Positions 25,201-36,300 of a stretch of DNA of 64,000 bases are shown here, piece after piece (the stretch's first letter is position 1; every line of letters begins with the position of its first letter). Below the pieces are notes generated by a model. It ran no database searches and was not told the DNA's origin. It saw only the letters and a list, made by a program, of their open reading frames with translations. Position numbers and translations under genes: made by a program. The DNA comes from Limonium bicolor (Eukaryota; Streptophyta; Magnoliopsida; Caryophyllales; Plumbaginaceae): assembly GCA_023374045.1 (NCBI GenBank), contig CM041783.1, positions 91,361,298 to 91,425,297 of the forward strand. Reading direction: 5' to 3'.

Positions 25201-26535
25201 ACCCTAGGTTTACATTGTTTCAAAAACATTAATGTAGTTGTTTTACCTTGATCTTTGAAGAGAGTTTGAATACCTATGAAGAGAGGACTCCACCTAGTCC
25301 ATGAAAGGTTGGAATGAAGCTAGAACAAAGTCACACCAAGAGCACCATTAATGTGCAATTTCGGTCAAGGCAAAAGCATGAAGGAAACTTGATTTTTCTT
25401 TGAGATTCCTTACCTAGAAGCAAAGGAGAGTAATAATATATAGAAACACAAGCTCAAGCTCCATCAATGTTGGAACTCCATGGCACCAAAATGGTGGTCA
25501 TGGAATTTTGAGAAGATAGGAATGAAGAGCTTGATGAGAGGAAGAGAACGGTGGTGTTTGTTTTTGATTTGGTTAAGTGAGCTAGGTTTTACAAGTGGTC
25601 AAAGATGGAGTCTTGGTGGTACTATTGCAAATCGTAGAAGAGCAGCAAGAAGAGAGGTAGAAGAAGATTGGATACGTGGGAAATGAAGAAGGAAATGAGA
25701 GAATGAGATAAGTTTTGCTTTTTGGAAGATATTTGTACTTAAAAAGCAAATAGTACTTAAGTTAGTCATTCTTTATTTCCTTAGCATGTTAACAAGGGTG
25801 GTGAGTCACCACACCTTAAAAACCAGCCCCCAATAGTACCTAGGGGTATTTTAGACTTTATTAATCAATTGTCTCACTTTTAATAACATATGTTACAAAA
25901 TAGCTTATTAAAAATCACTATTCACAAAAACAAGGCACATAGAAGTGAAATTTTTGATTTCCTATTGATATAGACATCCAAATGTGATACTATATAGTAC
26001 ACATATATATTTAAGAGTAATGATGGACATTTGGCCACTCAAACCTCATTTACAAGACAATTTTTCAAAAAATGTGCTTTAAGACTCCTTAAAGCACTTT
26101 TTGTGTCTTAACTTGTTTTCAAGCTTGGTTTTCTTTGGTAATTGGTTTAATATGTTCATTAACATATTTATAAGGTATAGGTATGATCATTAGGTCTTAT
26201 ACAAATTTATCCCAAGCTTAGAGCACATTTTAGCCCATATTGACCTTAAGGTATTTATTTATGTTTTGTCTGGTTTCATTGTCTACCAAGGTTTCCTAAG
26301 GACTTAATTAGCCTTATAAAATCATAATTAAATATTATCAAATCTTGGTAGGCTCTTTGGGTCCTAACCAAGTTCACTCCAAGCTTAGAGCATGTTTTTG
26401 CTCAAACCGTGTCTTAGTGTTTTTTTGTGTTTTTACTATGGTTTAAACTATACACTGATGTTCCTAAGGCACCTTTTAGCCTTCAGATACCATATTTAAA
26501 CATTTAAACAACATACCAAGATTTGGGGTATTTCA
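22294..26535 (-). repeat. Element B 5' LTR
   Basis: A 4242-bp LTR with TG...CA ends. In the minus direction it contains the U3 palindrome (26097-26074), a TTTGCTTTTTAAG...AAATATC promoter-like block (about 25750-25728), a splice-donor-like CTAG/GTAAGG (about 25417-25408), a CAG-ending acceptor-like motif (about 24916) and one palindromic GACCGACC unit (24064-24101). Compared with the left LTR it lacks about 350 bases between 24060 and 24061. Confidence 0.9.
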
Positions 26536-26540
26536 CCATT

Positions 26541-26597
26541 AGGCCTCTAAAAAATCATATTAGAATAATTTAATCACCATTTTTAAGTCCGGGGTAT
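26541..26597 (-). repeat. LTR-like sequence H, right part
   Basis: This is the continuation of the host sequence after the CCATT duplication of element B. It ends near TCCGGGGTATTAAA, whose complement TTTAATACCCCGGA resembles an LTR start in the style of TGAAATACCCC. No intact terminal dinucleotide is evident, so the boundary is approximate. Confidence 0.4.
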
Positions 26598-27146
26598 TAA
26601 ATTTTAAATACCATGAAGAACTTTCTTTTTAAACCCAAATTTTCTTCTAAACTCGGATTTATTTCAAACCGTTTTCACACCCAAATTTTCTTCCAAACTC
26701 ATATTCATTTCAAATCTTCTTTTAAGCCCAAGATTTCCCTCAAACTTCAGATTTTCTTTAAAACCAAAACTAGAAGACCTACACCGGCCTCAGCGCCACA
26801 CAGTAGGTAAGTTATACCCAGTTCACTTTCGAATAACTTGACGACAATTGAATAACCCGAGGGTATTAACCCGAGGGAAGGAATCAAGTTCGTACTAAAT
26901 ACAGACAGTGGACAAATTTCCCTTGATTAAGTTTGTGAAACATAGGACGATATTAGAGGAGTTGACAACAGAATACTCCACATAGGCGTGTGACGGACAC
27001 TACGAGTGTACAAAAACAAAAGGTGGGATGACCGCAGTCCAGTGGAGCTTGCGGCCTGACAGACTTGTTCATGAGTTAGTCAGGTAAGTAGTAATGTATC
27101 AGTAGGGTGCCCCACATATGTATACGAGTGGAGTACAGAACACGGG
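26598..27146 (+). repeat. LARD internal-domain fragment F
   Basis: This plus-strand fragment matches D's internal domain at about 58845-59370 and C's at about 46640-47035. Shared landmarks include repeated AAACTCATATTTATTTC-type runs, the motif CCTACACCGGCCTCAGCGCC, GAGTTGACAACAGAATACT and GGTGTATACGAGT-like sequence. It is broken on both sides, with H on the left and unassigned sequence on the right. Confidence 0.78.
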
Positions 27147-27549
27147 TTTAGACACCAAAAATTCTCACCTCATAAAGCAAATCTCAAAAGAATAAATAAA
27201 ATAAGAGCGGTCATTGCCTTTATTTTTCAGAATTATTAACATGCATGCCAAAACGAAACCATCATTTCATGACAAAATTCTTAAATCATTTTCAAAGCAT
27301 TTCAGAAAAACACAATTCTTCAAAAACGAATTTCCAACGACAATACGGTTTAAACTCGTCCCTTTTGTTTTATTCACTTATCTTATGATTGCTTATTTGT
27401 TTATTTATCCAGTTATCCTTTTATTTCATTTTTGTTACTTATTTTATCATATTTACTGCAACTTTATTTGTCTTCTAGTGTTTACCTTTTTATTTTGATT
27501 ATTTTATTGTATCATTTCTATCATTTTATGTGTTTCTCATTATTATCAT
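27147..27549. other. Unassigned AT-rich spacer
   Basis: This T-rich sequence lies between fragment F and LTR E. It has one 94-codon hydrophobic plus frame (27214-27498), which its T-rich composition readily explains. I recognise no gene or repeat family. Confidence 0.4.
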
Positions 27550-30500
27550 TGTAACGCCCCTATTAACCATAAATACAGCGGAAATAAAACTCTAAGGCGA
27601 TTACAGACCATCGGGCTCCAAACACCCGGTACCAACCTCACCAATTACAACCATTACAATTAACTAAGTTACGGTCTGAACTTCGAGAAAACTTAACATT
27701 AACATAACAATAATAAAGTACATTCACTCTCCATAAGCCTAATCCCATCCCAATCACTCATGCTCTTCATGGCCACCTGTAAATCAATTTATACCTGCAA
27801 GATGAAACCAAGCAGCCCACCCCGGGAGGGGTGAGTCAGTTCCCTAGAATGGAACTGGTACAATTCTCCAAAACAATCTTTAAAACATAACTCCTCAAAA
27901 TAAACAGTAACTTGAAATTAAACTCTTGAAAGTAAAACAGAGATAAAGCACTTCAAAACAATCAAGTTAAAGAGAAAAGAAAACAAGACAAAGATAGAGA
28001 TAGAGAACTTCCAAAACAAGTCATCCACTTAAGTAGTCACACCACATAGTTAGTAAGTATCCATTGTTGATGTTAGAACCAATTCCCATTCGGAGTATAA
28101 AGACTCAGATAGTCACGAAGGACTAGGAATAACAAGATAGATCCAAGAACCAACAACTCAAGAGTGGAATAATTCAATTGGGAGAGATGGCCCCCACTGC
28201 CAGATATCAATGTCCATATGGACGAGGGATATACAGCCCCCTGCTGTCAGATTTAAATGTCCTGGTGGACGAGGGATATACAGCCCCCTGCTGTCAAATA
28301 TAAATGCCCCTATGGGCGAGGGATATACAGCCCCCTGCTGTTAAATTAAAAATGTCCTGATGGACGAGGCATATACAGCCCCCTGCTGTTAAATATCAAT
28401 GCCTCTATGGGCGAGGGATATACAGCCCCCTGCTGTTACCATTGAAGACGCGCGCACATCAAAGCCTCAAGAACCAGCTCATGGATGAAACGATACCCAG
28501 AGTCAAAAGAAGAGTTACCAAAGTTGACCTTTCCAAATTCCCACCAGATCACTAACTACCCAGAGCAATACCAAAACACTCAGTCCTACAGAGTGCAGAA
28601 GCGTAAACCCTAAGCAGTCAATGTCTAATGGAATAACCAAATAGAAGGAACCAATACCCAAGTGAGTTTCACATTCAAGGCTCAGTTAGTCACACAAGCT
28701 GAGTTAGTCACACAACCATTTCCTTTTTAGAAATTCCTCTTAAAGTCAGTTAGCGTTTTCCAAAACATTCCACAAGTCAAACAGCAAAAGTATAGGAGTA
28801 CGAGAAATCGTACAAAACATTCCATAGAGTCCAAAACACAACACGCTGAGTACGAAAAATCGTACCTGGGTAACGCTGTAGCAGTTCTAGTCAACTTGCG
28901 CAAACAATCAACAGTACTCTGAAGAATATTAAAGGTAGTCTATCATCAATCACTTGTAGCCTAAGTTAAGCTTAAATAAATTCCTTACTCTTATTCCAAA
29001 GTCTCAATTGTCTTTTAAGTCCTCACTTATGTGTTACGTATAATCTTTGAGTTATCTGAGAACGTTGTATAGCCCAAGGTGGTAAGATCAAGGAATGTAT
29101 TCGATTAACATTTGCTAATTGTCCACTCCTATCCACTTTATTCATACTTAACCACAATCCTCACATTCAAGACTTTTGAGACCTCTATATCATAAATGTG
29201 TTTATGTTATATAATTAAATCTAAGAATTTCGATAATAATCTTAAGCTCAATACCTTTATTCTTAATTTAGAATAAACATTGTATTATGACCTATGATGG
29301 ACTCATCTCAGAATACTATACTATTATCTCATAATGTAAAGATTATGTATTTAAACAATATCTACTAGACAACCCATTATGATTAAGTCTTTCCCTTAAC
29401 TTAATTAAGATCTACATCTTGTATATTGGAATCATAATGTTGTAGATACAATTTATTATAACTTAATTGAGCCACTAAACTCAATTATCATATCCTTAGT
29501 TCAGAATGACTTCCTATTATAACCGTCTAATAATCTTGTCATACGATGTTGAATTACCTCTCATATTGAAACAACTATATTATAGTTAACTTAGACTTAT
29601 CGAACTCCTACATTTAGTATTCACAAGGTACATTATTTGCTTAATTATTACCTATATAATAAGGTGTTTAGTATAACATTTTATGTATCCTTACTTACAT
29701 TTAATTTCCTAAATGTTATATTTTTACGCACATTCTCTCTATAGACTATGCATAATCCTTTGTACTAATCCTCATTAAACTTAAGCCTTAAATACGTTTT
29801 AAATTGTTTTACAAAACCCAAGGTTTCAAAGGAATAACCTAATAAATAAATTTCCTTTATTATATTTAGGATGGACAATATATCTACATAGAGTAGAATT
29901 TATCAAAGAATCAAATTCTGGTTCGTAAGTGAAATTGTTAATTATTTCATAAGATAATCTATTATGAAAATTCTCATATTTTATATTCAAAATAACATTT
30001 CATAATTTCCCATTACCGTAAAGTATATCAATATAATATCTTATGTAACTTAGTTTTACGTAATAAAAAGGTTCAAAGGTTTTAAGTATCAAATTCCTAT
30101 CTATAAACCTCCTATAAACTCTAACTACTAAATACCCCATTTAATTGTATACTCACCCCTGAATACTAGTAATAAATGTATTTTATATGGCTTATCTAAT
30201 TCTAAGAACTTAAGGATAATTATTTATATAAATTCCCAAATCATCGTTTAATATAGATTATATCACAATCCTTTTTAATGACCCTATCTTAAAACATTAA
30301 GTTATATTTCACTACCATAAATGTTAAGAAATGATTAAATCTAGACTTACTAATCCACCTCACATTTAGATGTAAAAGTATTTTACTTATTTTTATTATG
30401 GTTTATATATTAAGAACATCTAGATGTAAACGTATTACATTTGCTTATCATTAATTACAGAATAAGATCTATTTGTGCAACATTTCATGTAATCTAATCA

Positions 30501-33368
30501 CAATTTTTCCTAAGTTTTAACTTATTAATTACTAAATCCCAATTTTAGATTTACATCCTGGTTATTGACAAATAATACTATACATGCATTTTAATATGGT
30601 TATATATAAACCTTGGAAACTCAAAGGTAACTCTTAAGCCTAATACGTAACTATAATCTAATACCACCTCATATAATATTCTTTTAATAGTACTATGTAT
30701 AGGTTTAGTTTAACTTACTAATTCCTTCGTATTATATTTCCTATAAGGTAACTAATTTTATTTATATATATATATTTATATATACTAGGATTTGTTCAAA
30801 ACATTATTTATGTAATTTATTGCATTTAATTATGTTTAAAAACTTTTAGGCATAACTACAACCGATATACGGTTTATAAAATAAAGTGTTTCCCTTTAAT
30901 ATATATAAGTATACCTGTATTAGAATTTAATTAAGACATTCCCTACGTAACTTATTATATTTAAACTATCTTATTACTAACTGCATTCCATGTATGTTCT
31001 ATAAAGTATTTCCTTTAACTATATCTTAGGATACTAGCTCTTATGATATCTAGTTATTATAAGTGTTAATTTATTAGTTCCTTGCTTTAACCTAAGTTAC
31101 TATTTTATTCCTTATATATATATGTATAGAAATATATATATGTATATATTTTCCTTAGTTTAAACTAAAAAAAATATTAACTCCCATACAATATAGTAAA
31201 TAAAATGTAGGATAATTAAATTCCTTAATTTATATAAGTTTCTACTTAAGTAAGTATATATACATATATGTAAATAATTTCACTTCTCTTAAAAGCTAAT
31301 ACAAAAACATTTATAAACTTACTGCTATAAAATGTTAATTTAGTTTCCCATATTTTTCTCAGCTTAAAAAGTTCATTAACAAACCATACTTTAATTTTTG
31401 GTTACATCAAAAACCATATGTTATAAGTTATTATTATGAAAAACTCACAAACACAATTTTTAAAACCTTTTACCATTGCCCAAAAATTCCCAAATTTAAT
31501 ATACAGTAACTATAACATTTTAGACATATTATAAAATTTTTATTTCATAAAAATATCTTTTTAATTTAGCCAAATAATTCCAGAAAACCCGTAAGTTGCA
31601 AAAATCATAACTTATGTTTAAAAACTCCAAAACCATAATAATTTACATCCCAATAAACTAGATTAAATAAGGAATCTATGGTTAAAATTTCAAGTCAAAA
31701 TACATTCGGGAAGATATTTAAATTAACCTAACAAGTTTGGACTATTTACTGGAATTTATAAAACTTAATATACTCTTATATTCCCACGATCTAATCTGGG
31801 CCGTCCGTTCCTTTAAACTGCGATCGGACGGTCCTTGAGTCTCTCGTTCATCATCGAACTCAATAACCCATTCGAGTACTAACTCCCGATTTTCTCCTAA
31901 TCTACAGAACGAAATCGAGTGATTCTTGTTTCTATGGATTCGAAATCGAATTTCGGTTCTATTGATACCGGTTTCCCCAATTATAATGCACTATATATGG
32001 AATTCGAGTTTAGTTCAAATGTTAGGGTTTGTTTCGGTTTCAGAATGCGATTCGGGTACAATTCCAACAAATCCTCCTAATCTAACATGTAATTGACTAA
32101 ATTGAGACATGGGTTAGATCGAAAACATGACTAAGAACAACAATATCGGAGAAATTTGATCGGAGACTCACCGGATTGTGCGAATTGTGTGAATTCCAAT
32201 TCAGAAAACTGGGAAAAACTCGAACTTTAAGCAGTTCGTGGAGCCAATTTTGAGGATCTATAACTAGCAGTACAAAACGAGTTAGACTATGTGTAAAGGC
32301 TCATTGGAAAGAGCAAACTTAGCTCTACGTATTGACAGCAAGAACTAAACCTAACTCGCACTATACATAAAGAAATTGAAGTCGCAAATCACGAGTTTAC
32401 CTCTCTGTTTCGATGTTATTTTATGTGCTGGCGAGACCGAAACTTTAGACCTCTATATCTCCCAACTGGTTACGAATCGGACTTGGGCATAAACACGAAA
32501 ATTGTAGAGGGATTAGAGATCTTTACAACGAGCTAAAGAAATCGAATTTTGGTTGGGTAACGAAGAAGTTATGATCGACACAAGTTACCTGAAAACGAAG
32601 AGAATCTGGAATTCTGGAAACATGTTTCGCAAGGTGGCTACTTTGACTCGATTTTCCTGTTGATTCAGAAGGAGTTAGGGTTTGTATGAGTTATAGTTGT
32701 TTAGAGGGAATGTAGGAGAAGACAACAAAGAAGACGGCATTGAAAAATATGGAGAGATGCAAAAGTTATAGCCGTCTAAAGTTAGGTCGAAACACTGAAA
32801 TCAGTTACCGAAATTCAGGGAAAGAATCGGCTAAGTGTGGGCGACCCATTACAGGGTGACACGTGGCATCTCTTAAAATTTTGATTCAAAACTTCAATCT
32901 AGCATAACTTTGGCTAGGATGATCCGTTTTTGACGTTCTTTTTATCGATCTTCATGGTTTTCCATAATCTATTTATTGGTATAGGTTTCATGGCCTGGTT
33001 TGACCATTCTCAAAAAGTCAACTCTATGAAGGCTTAATAAGCTTTAAGGTTTCTAGAATTTTATATTGACTTTTATGTTTCAAAACAATGTTCCAACACT
33101 TCCTAAAATCTTTATAATATATTTGGAGTGTTTAGAAATTTTCCCAAGATTTATTGGCTTATAAATCTTATTATTAAATTCATAATACTATATAATAATG
33201 TATAATAATTAGGATTAAATAGGAGAAAACCCCTAAATAAATTTCACAATTCCATATAATAATTTAATATTCATAATTCCATATAATAATTTAATACTTA
33301 ATAGTATTATTAAAGGTTTAACAAAAGAAATCCTCTTAATTAATTTAAATTAATTTAGGGGTATTTCA
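27550..33368 (-). repeat. Very long LTR E of a second family
   Basis: It starts TGTAACGCCCC at 27550 and ends GGGGTATTTCA at 33368, followed by a minus-strand polypurine tract, so it reads as the 3' LTR of a minus-strand element. At 5819 bp it is longer than the B-D LTRs and differs through most of its length. It shares the terminal style and a block around 28570-28610 (AATACCAAAACACTCAGTC) with the LARD internal domains. It contains a 47-bp minisatellite (28191-28440), a long AT-rich core (29000-31780), a CCGTCCG...CGGACGG inverted pair (about 31801-31838) and a leader-like region (31840-32900). A nested insertion inside it cannot be excluded. Confidence 0.65.
28191..28440. repeat. 47-bp minisatellite with covarying hairpin
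   Basis: Five full units (28191-28236, 28237-28283, 28284-28330, 28331-28378, 28379-28425) and a partial sixth share GACGAGGGATATACAGCCCCCTG or a close variant (split here as GACGAGGGATATACAG and CCCCCTGCTGT). Each has a short stem just before GAGG: GTCC/GGAC in units 1, 2 and 4, GCCC/GGGC in unit 3 and GCCT/GGGC in unit 5. There are no unique spacers, so it is not a CRISPR array. Confidence 0.92.
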
Positions 33369-33409
33369 GTATATCCCCCTTAGAAGAAACTTCGCCTCGA
33401 AGTTTAAGA
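33369..33409 (-). other. Element E polypurine tract with hairpin
   Basis: On the minus strand this reads CTTCGAGGCGAAG (hairpin), then TTTCTTCTAAGGGGGATATAC directly before the LTR start TGAAATACCCC (split as TTTCTTCTAAG and GGGGATATAC). It has the same layout as the tracts of B and C. Confidence 0.75.
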
Positions 33410-33790
33410 AAATCAACTAATAGGCACTCACACCGCTTTGGGTGTGCTGAGACAATAATAATTCCAATGAAGTTCCATACCAAACCAATCCTTTATTTCC
33501 ATCCATTTCCATAACAACATTCCACTCAAGATTACTCAAAATCAAACTGAACCAGGATATACCAAGATATAGCATGATGAAAATCAAAAGTCACATACTG
33601 AGTCATAATGTAAAAACCAAGCACATACAAACACCTCTCATTCTGCTAATACTGTTCTCCCTTTACTAACAATGCAACGAGGCATAATCCGGATGAGATA
33701 ACGAAGGAGGAGTATGCCAGCATACCCCCCTTAAAAGAGCTAAGGTACGCCCTCGTACCGCTACTAACGGCACATTCAAAGAATTCAACA
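33410..33790 (-). other. Remnant of element E internal domain
   Basis: Non-coding sequence next to the tract. It includes a second polypurine-like module at 33721-33758, whose complement reads GTACGAGGGCGTAC, then TTAGCTCTTTTAAG and GGGGGGTATG. The right boundary is uncertain. Confidence 0.5.
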
Positions 33791-34764
33791 CCTTATTAAC
33801 CAGCTTTGTTGTGAATCTTACTGCACCGTTGATTTTATCTATGATCGTTACATATATCTGTATCTCTTGATTGTTATGTATTTGTATTTCCTTGGTGGTT
33901 ATAAAATTTTATCTTATGATTATTATCCATTCATTTAATGACTGATACAAATTATATGTCCATATATGATCATTTATCATATCAATTATATTACCAAGCT
34001 ATAAACCAGGTGTAACGTACTTGAGTAGTTTAACATAATATTCCCGATCATTTAATAATCCTCAATAATCTTCCAAAATTATCTTCAAAGGTTTATTAGT
34101 CAACCATATGTTAAAACTCTATAAGATAAATATTTTCTGTGACTTTTCAAGTTTCAATTGTTTTTATAATGAACTATCGTATTTTAGGCGATTCATTCAG
34201 TGTTTACTTTATAAAATTTACTTATTATATAACTTCACCCAAGGCAGAATTTTAGGAAGTTTTTCCAAAATCTGATTCCTTTACCTTAAAATTTATATAT
34301 TATATTTTTTTAAGGTAGGGACTCTATATAAAATTTTAAGTCAAATGAGCTAGTCTAATGAAAACTCACTCACTCTTGGTAATTATTTTTCTTAAAGTTT
34401 GTTCTATGTAAGTATTCTCCTGATTATTAGATCTTAGTACTCCCTTAGACAATGGTGGCTTTTGTAAATATCACTCTTAGTGTGACTTCTACGATTTTAT
34501 CTATGTATAAGGTTAAACTTCTAAATAAACATGAGGATTTCCAAATCTTTAAGTAACTCTCAATTTTTCACTAGACACTCAATACTCCAAGTATTTAAGG
34601 CTCAATAATATTTAGTTTATTATTACCCATGTGTTTTCACTCCATAGGTAAGTATTTTTCACCAAGGATTTAAGTTGGTAAACTCTTTACATGCATGAAT
34701 TTAGTACTGGATCTTAATATACGAGTTTTGAGCTGTTCATTGTGGCTAGTAATGAAATATGCCT
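33791..34764. other. Unassigned AT-rich sequence
   Basis: No gene, tRNA or clear repeat terminus is visible between the E internal remnant and LTR G. It may be more of element E's internal domain or an older insertion. Short frames here are not supported by any motif. Confidence 0.4.
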
Positions 34765-35800
34765 TGAAATACCCCAAACCTTGATATGTGGTTTAAATAT
34801 CAAACTACGGTATGTAAAGGCTAAAAAGTGCCTTAGAAACATCAGTGGACAATTTAAAACATAGTAAAGTGCAATAAAGCACTAAGACACGGTTTGAGCA
34901 AAAACATGCTCTAAGCTATGAGTGAACTTGGTTAGGACCCAAAGAGCCTACCAAGACTAAATAATATTCAATTATGATTTAATAAGGCTAAATAAGTCCT
35001 TAGGAAGCTTTGGAAGACAATGAAACCAAACAAAACACAAATAAATACCTTAAAGTCAATATGAGCAAAAATGTGCTCTAAGCTTGGGATAAATGTGTAT
35101 AAGACCTAATGGTCATACCTATACCTTATAAATATGTTAATGAACATATTAAATCAATTACTAAAGAAAACCAAGCTTGAAAACAAGTTAAAACACAAAA
35201 TGTGCTTTAAGAAGTCTTAAAGCACGTTTTTGAAAAAATTGTCTTGTAAACGAGTTTTGAGTGGCTAAATGTCCATCATTACTCTTAAATATACATGTGT
35301 ACTATATAGTATCACATTTGGAAGTCTATATCAATGGGAAATCAAAAATTTCACTTCTAAGTGCCTTGTTTAGGTGAATAGTGACTTTTATAAGCTAGTT
35401 TATAACATATGTTGTATTAAGTAATTAAATTGACAAATAAAGACTATACTACCCTCATGCCACTATTTGGGGCCGGTTTTTAAGGTTGGTGACACACCAC
35501 CTTGTTAGCTTGTTAAGAAAATAAATAAAACTACTTAAGTACCCTTTTTACTTTACAAATTATAAATATCTTCAAAAAGCAAATTCTATCTCATTCTCTC
35601 ATTTCTTTCCTTGTTCACACGGTTTCCCACCTCTCTTCTTCCTTCTTCTTGCTGTTCTCTCACGGTAATACCACTACTACCATGGAAACTCCATCTTTGA
35701 CCACTTGTTAAATCTTGCTCACTTGTCCAAATCAAAAACAAACACCACCAATCTCTTCCTCTCATCAAGCTCTTCATTCCTATCTTCTCAAAGTTTTAAG
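34765..35800 (+). repeat. LARD copy G: LTR start, cut by the assembly gap
   Basis: It starts TGAAATACCCCAAACC and follows the U3 of copy C closely, including the palindrome at 35202-35225, the GGGGCCGGTTTTT block (about 35470) and a TATA-like site (about 35551-35570). The match runs until the N-run. The rest of the element is missing or misplaced. Confidence 0.88.
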
Positions 35801-36300
35801 NNNNNNNNNNNNNNNNNNNNNNNNNNNNNNNNNNNNNNNNNNNNNNNNNNNNNNNNNNNNNNNNNNNNNNNNNNNNNNNNNNNNNNNNNNNNNNNNNNNN
35901 NNNNNNNNNNNNNNNNNNNNNNNNNNNNNNNNNNNNNNNNNNNNNNNNNNNNNNNNNNNNNNNNNNNNNNNNNNNNNNNNNNNNNNNNNNNNNNNNNNNN
36001 NNNNNNNNNNNNNNNNNNNNNNNNNNNNNNNNNNNNNNNNNNNNNNNNNNNNNNNNNNNNNNNNNNNNNNNNNNNNNNNNNNNNNNNNNNNNNNNNNNNN
36101 NNNNNNNNNNNNNNNNNNNNNNNNNNNNNNNNNNNNNNNNNNNNNNNNNNNNNNNNNNNNNNNNNNNNNNNNNNNNNNNNNNNNNNNNNNNNNNNNNNNN
36201 NNNNNNNNNNNNNNNNNNNNNNNNNNNNNNNNNNNNNNNNNNNNNNNNNNNNNNNNNNNNNNNNNNNNNNNNNNNNNNNNNNNNNNNNNNNNNNNNNNNN
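35801..36300. other. Assembly gap (500 N)
   Basis: Exactly 500 undetermined bases, probably a placeholder of arbitrary size joining two contigs. The flanks are unrelated: LTR G on the left and different sequence on the right. Confidence 0.99.

Larger units (their letters stand above)
5401..26535 (-). mobile_element. LARD copy B, complete non-coding LTR retrotransposon with a nested CACTA
   Basis: The element begins TGTAACACCCC at 5401 and ends GGGGTATTTCA at 26535, and is flanked by the 5-bp target duplication CCATT (5396-5400 and 26536-26540). On the minus strand the order is 5' LTR 26535-22294, primer-binding site 22288-22277, internal domain 22293-17313, polypurine tract 17330-17313 and 3' LTR 17312-5401 (split by the CACTA insertion 7011-16542). 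The internal domain is about 4.98 kb and has no gag, protease, reverse transcriptase or integrase frame, which is the LARD pattern. It matches the internal domain of copy C along its length in scattered conserved blocks. The two LTRs differ by large indels, so B is older than C. Mobilisation would need enzymes from an autonomous partner that is not in this window. Confidence 0.9.

Noticed and set aside
27214..27498. Hydrophobic 94-codon frame as a membrane protein
   Set aside because: T-rich sequence gives Phe, Leu and Ile codons in any frame, and there is no start context, homology or conservation.
28191..28440. CRISPR-like array
   Set aside because: Units abut with no unique spacers, and the context is a plant LTR.
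28191..28440. Hammerhead ribozyme units
   Set aside because: There is a short stem followed by GAGG, but the conserved CTGATGA and GAAA core is not present around it.
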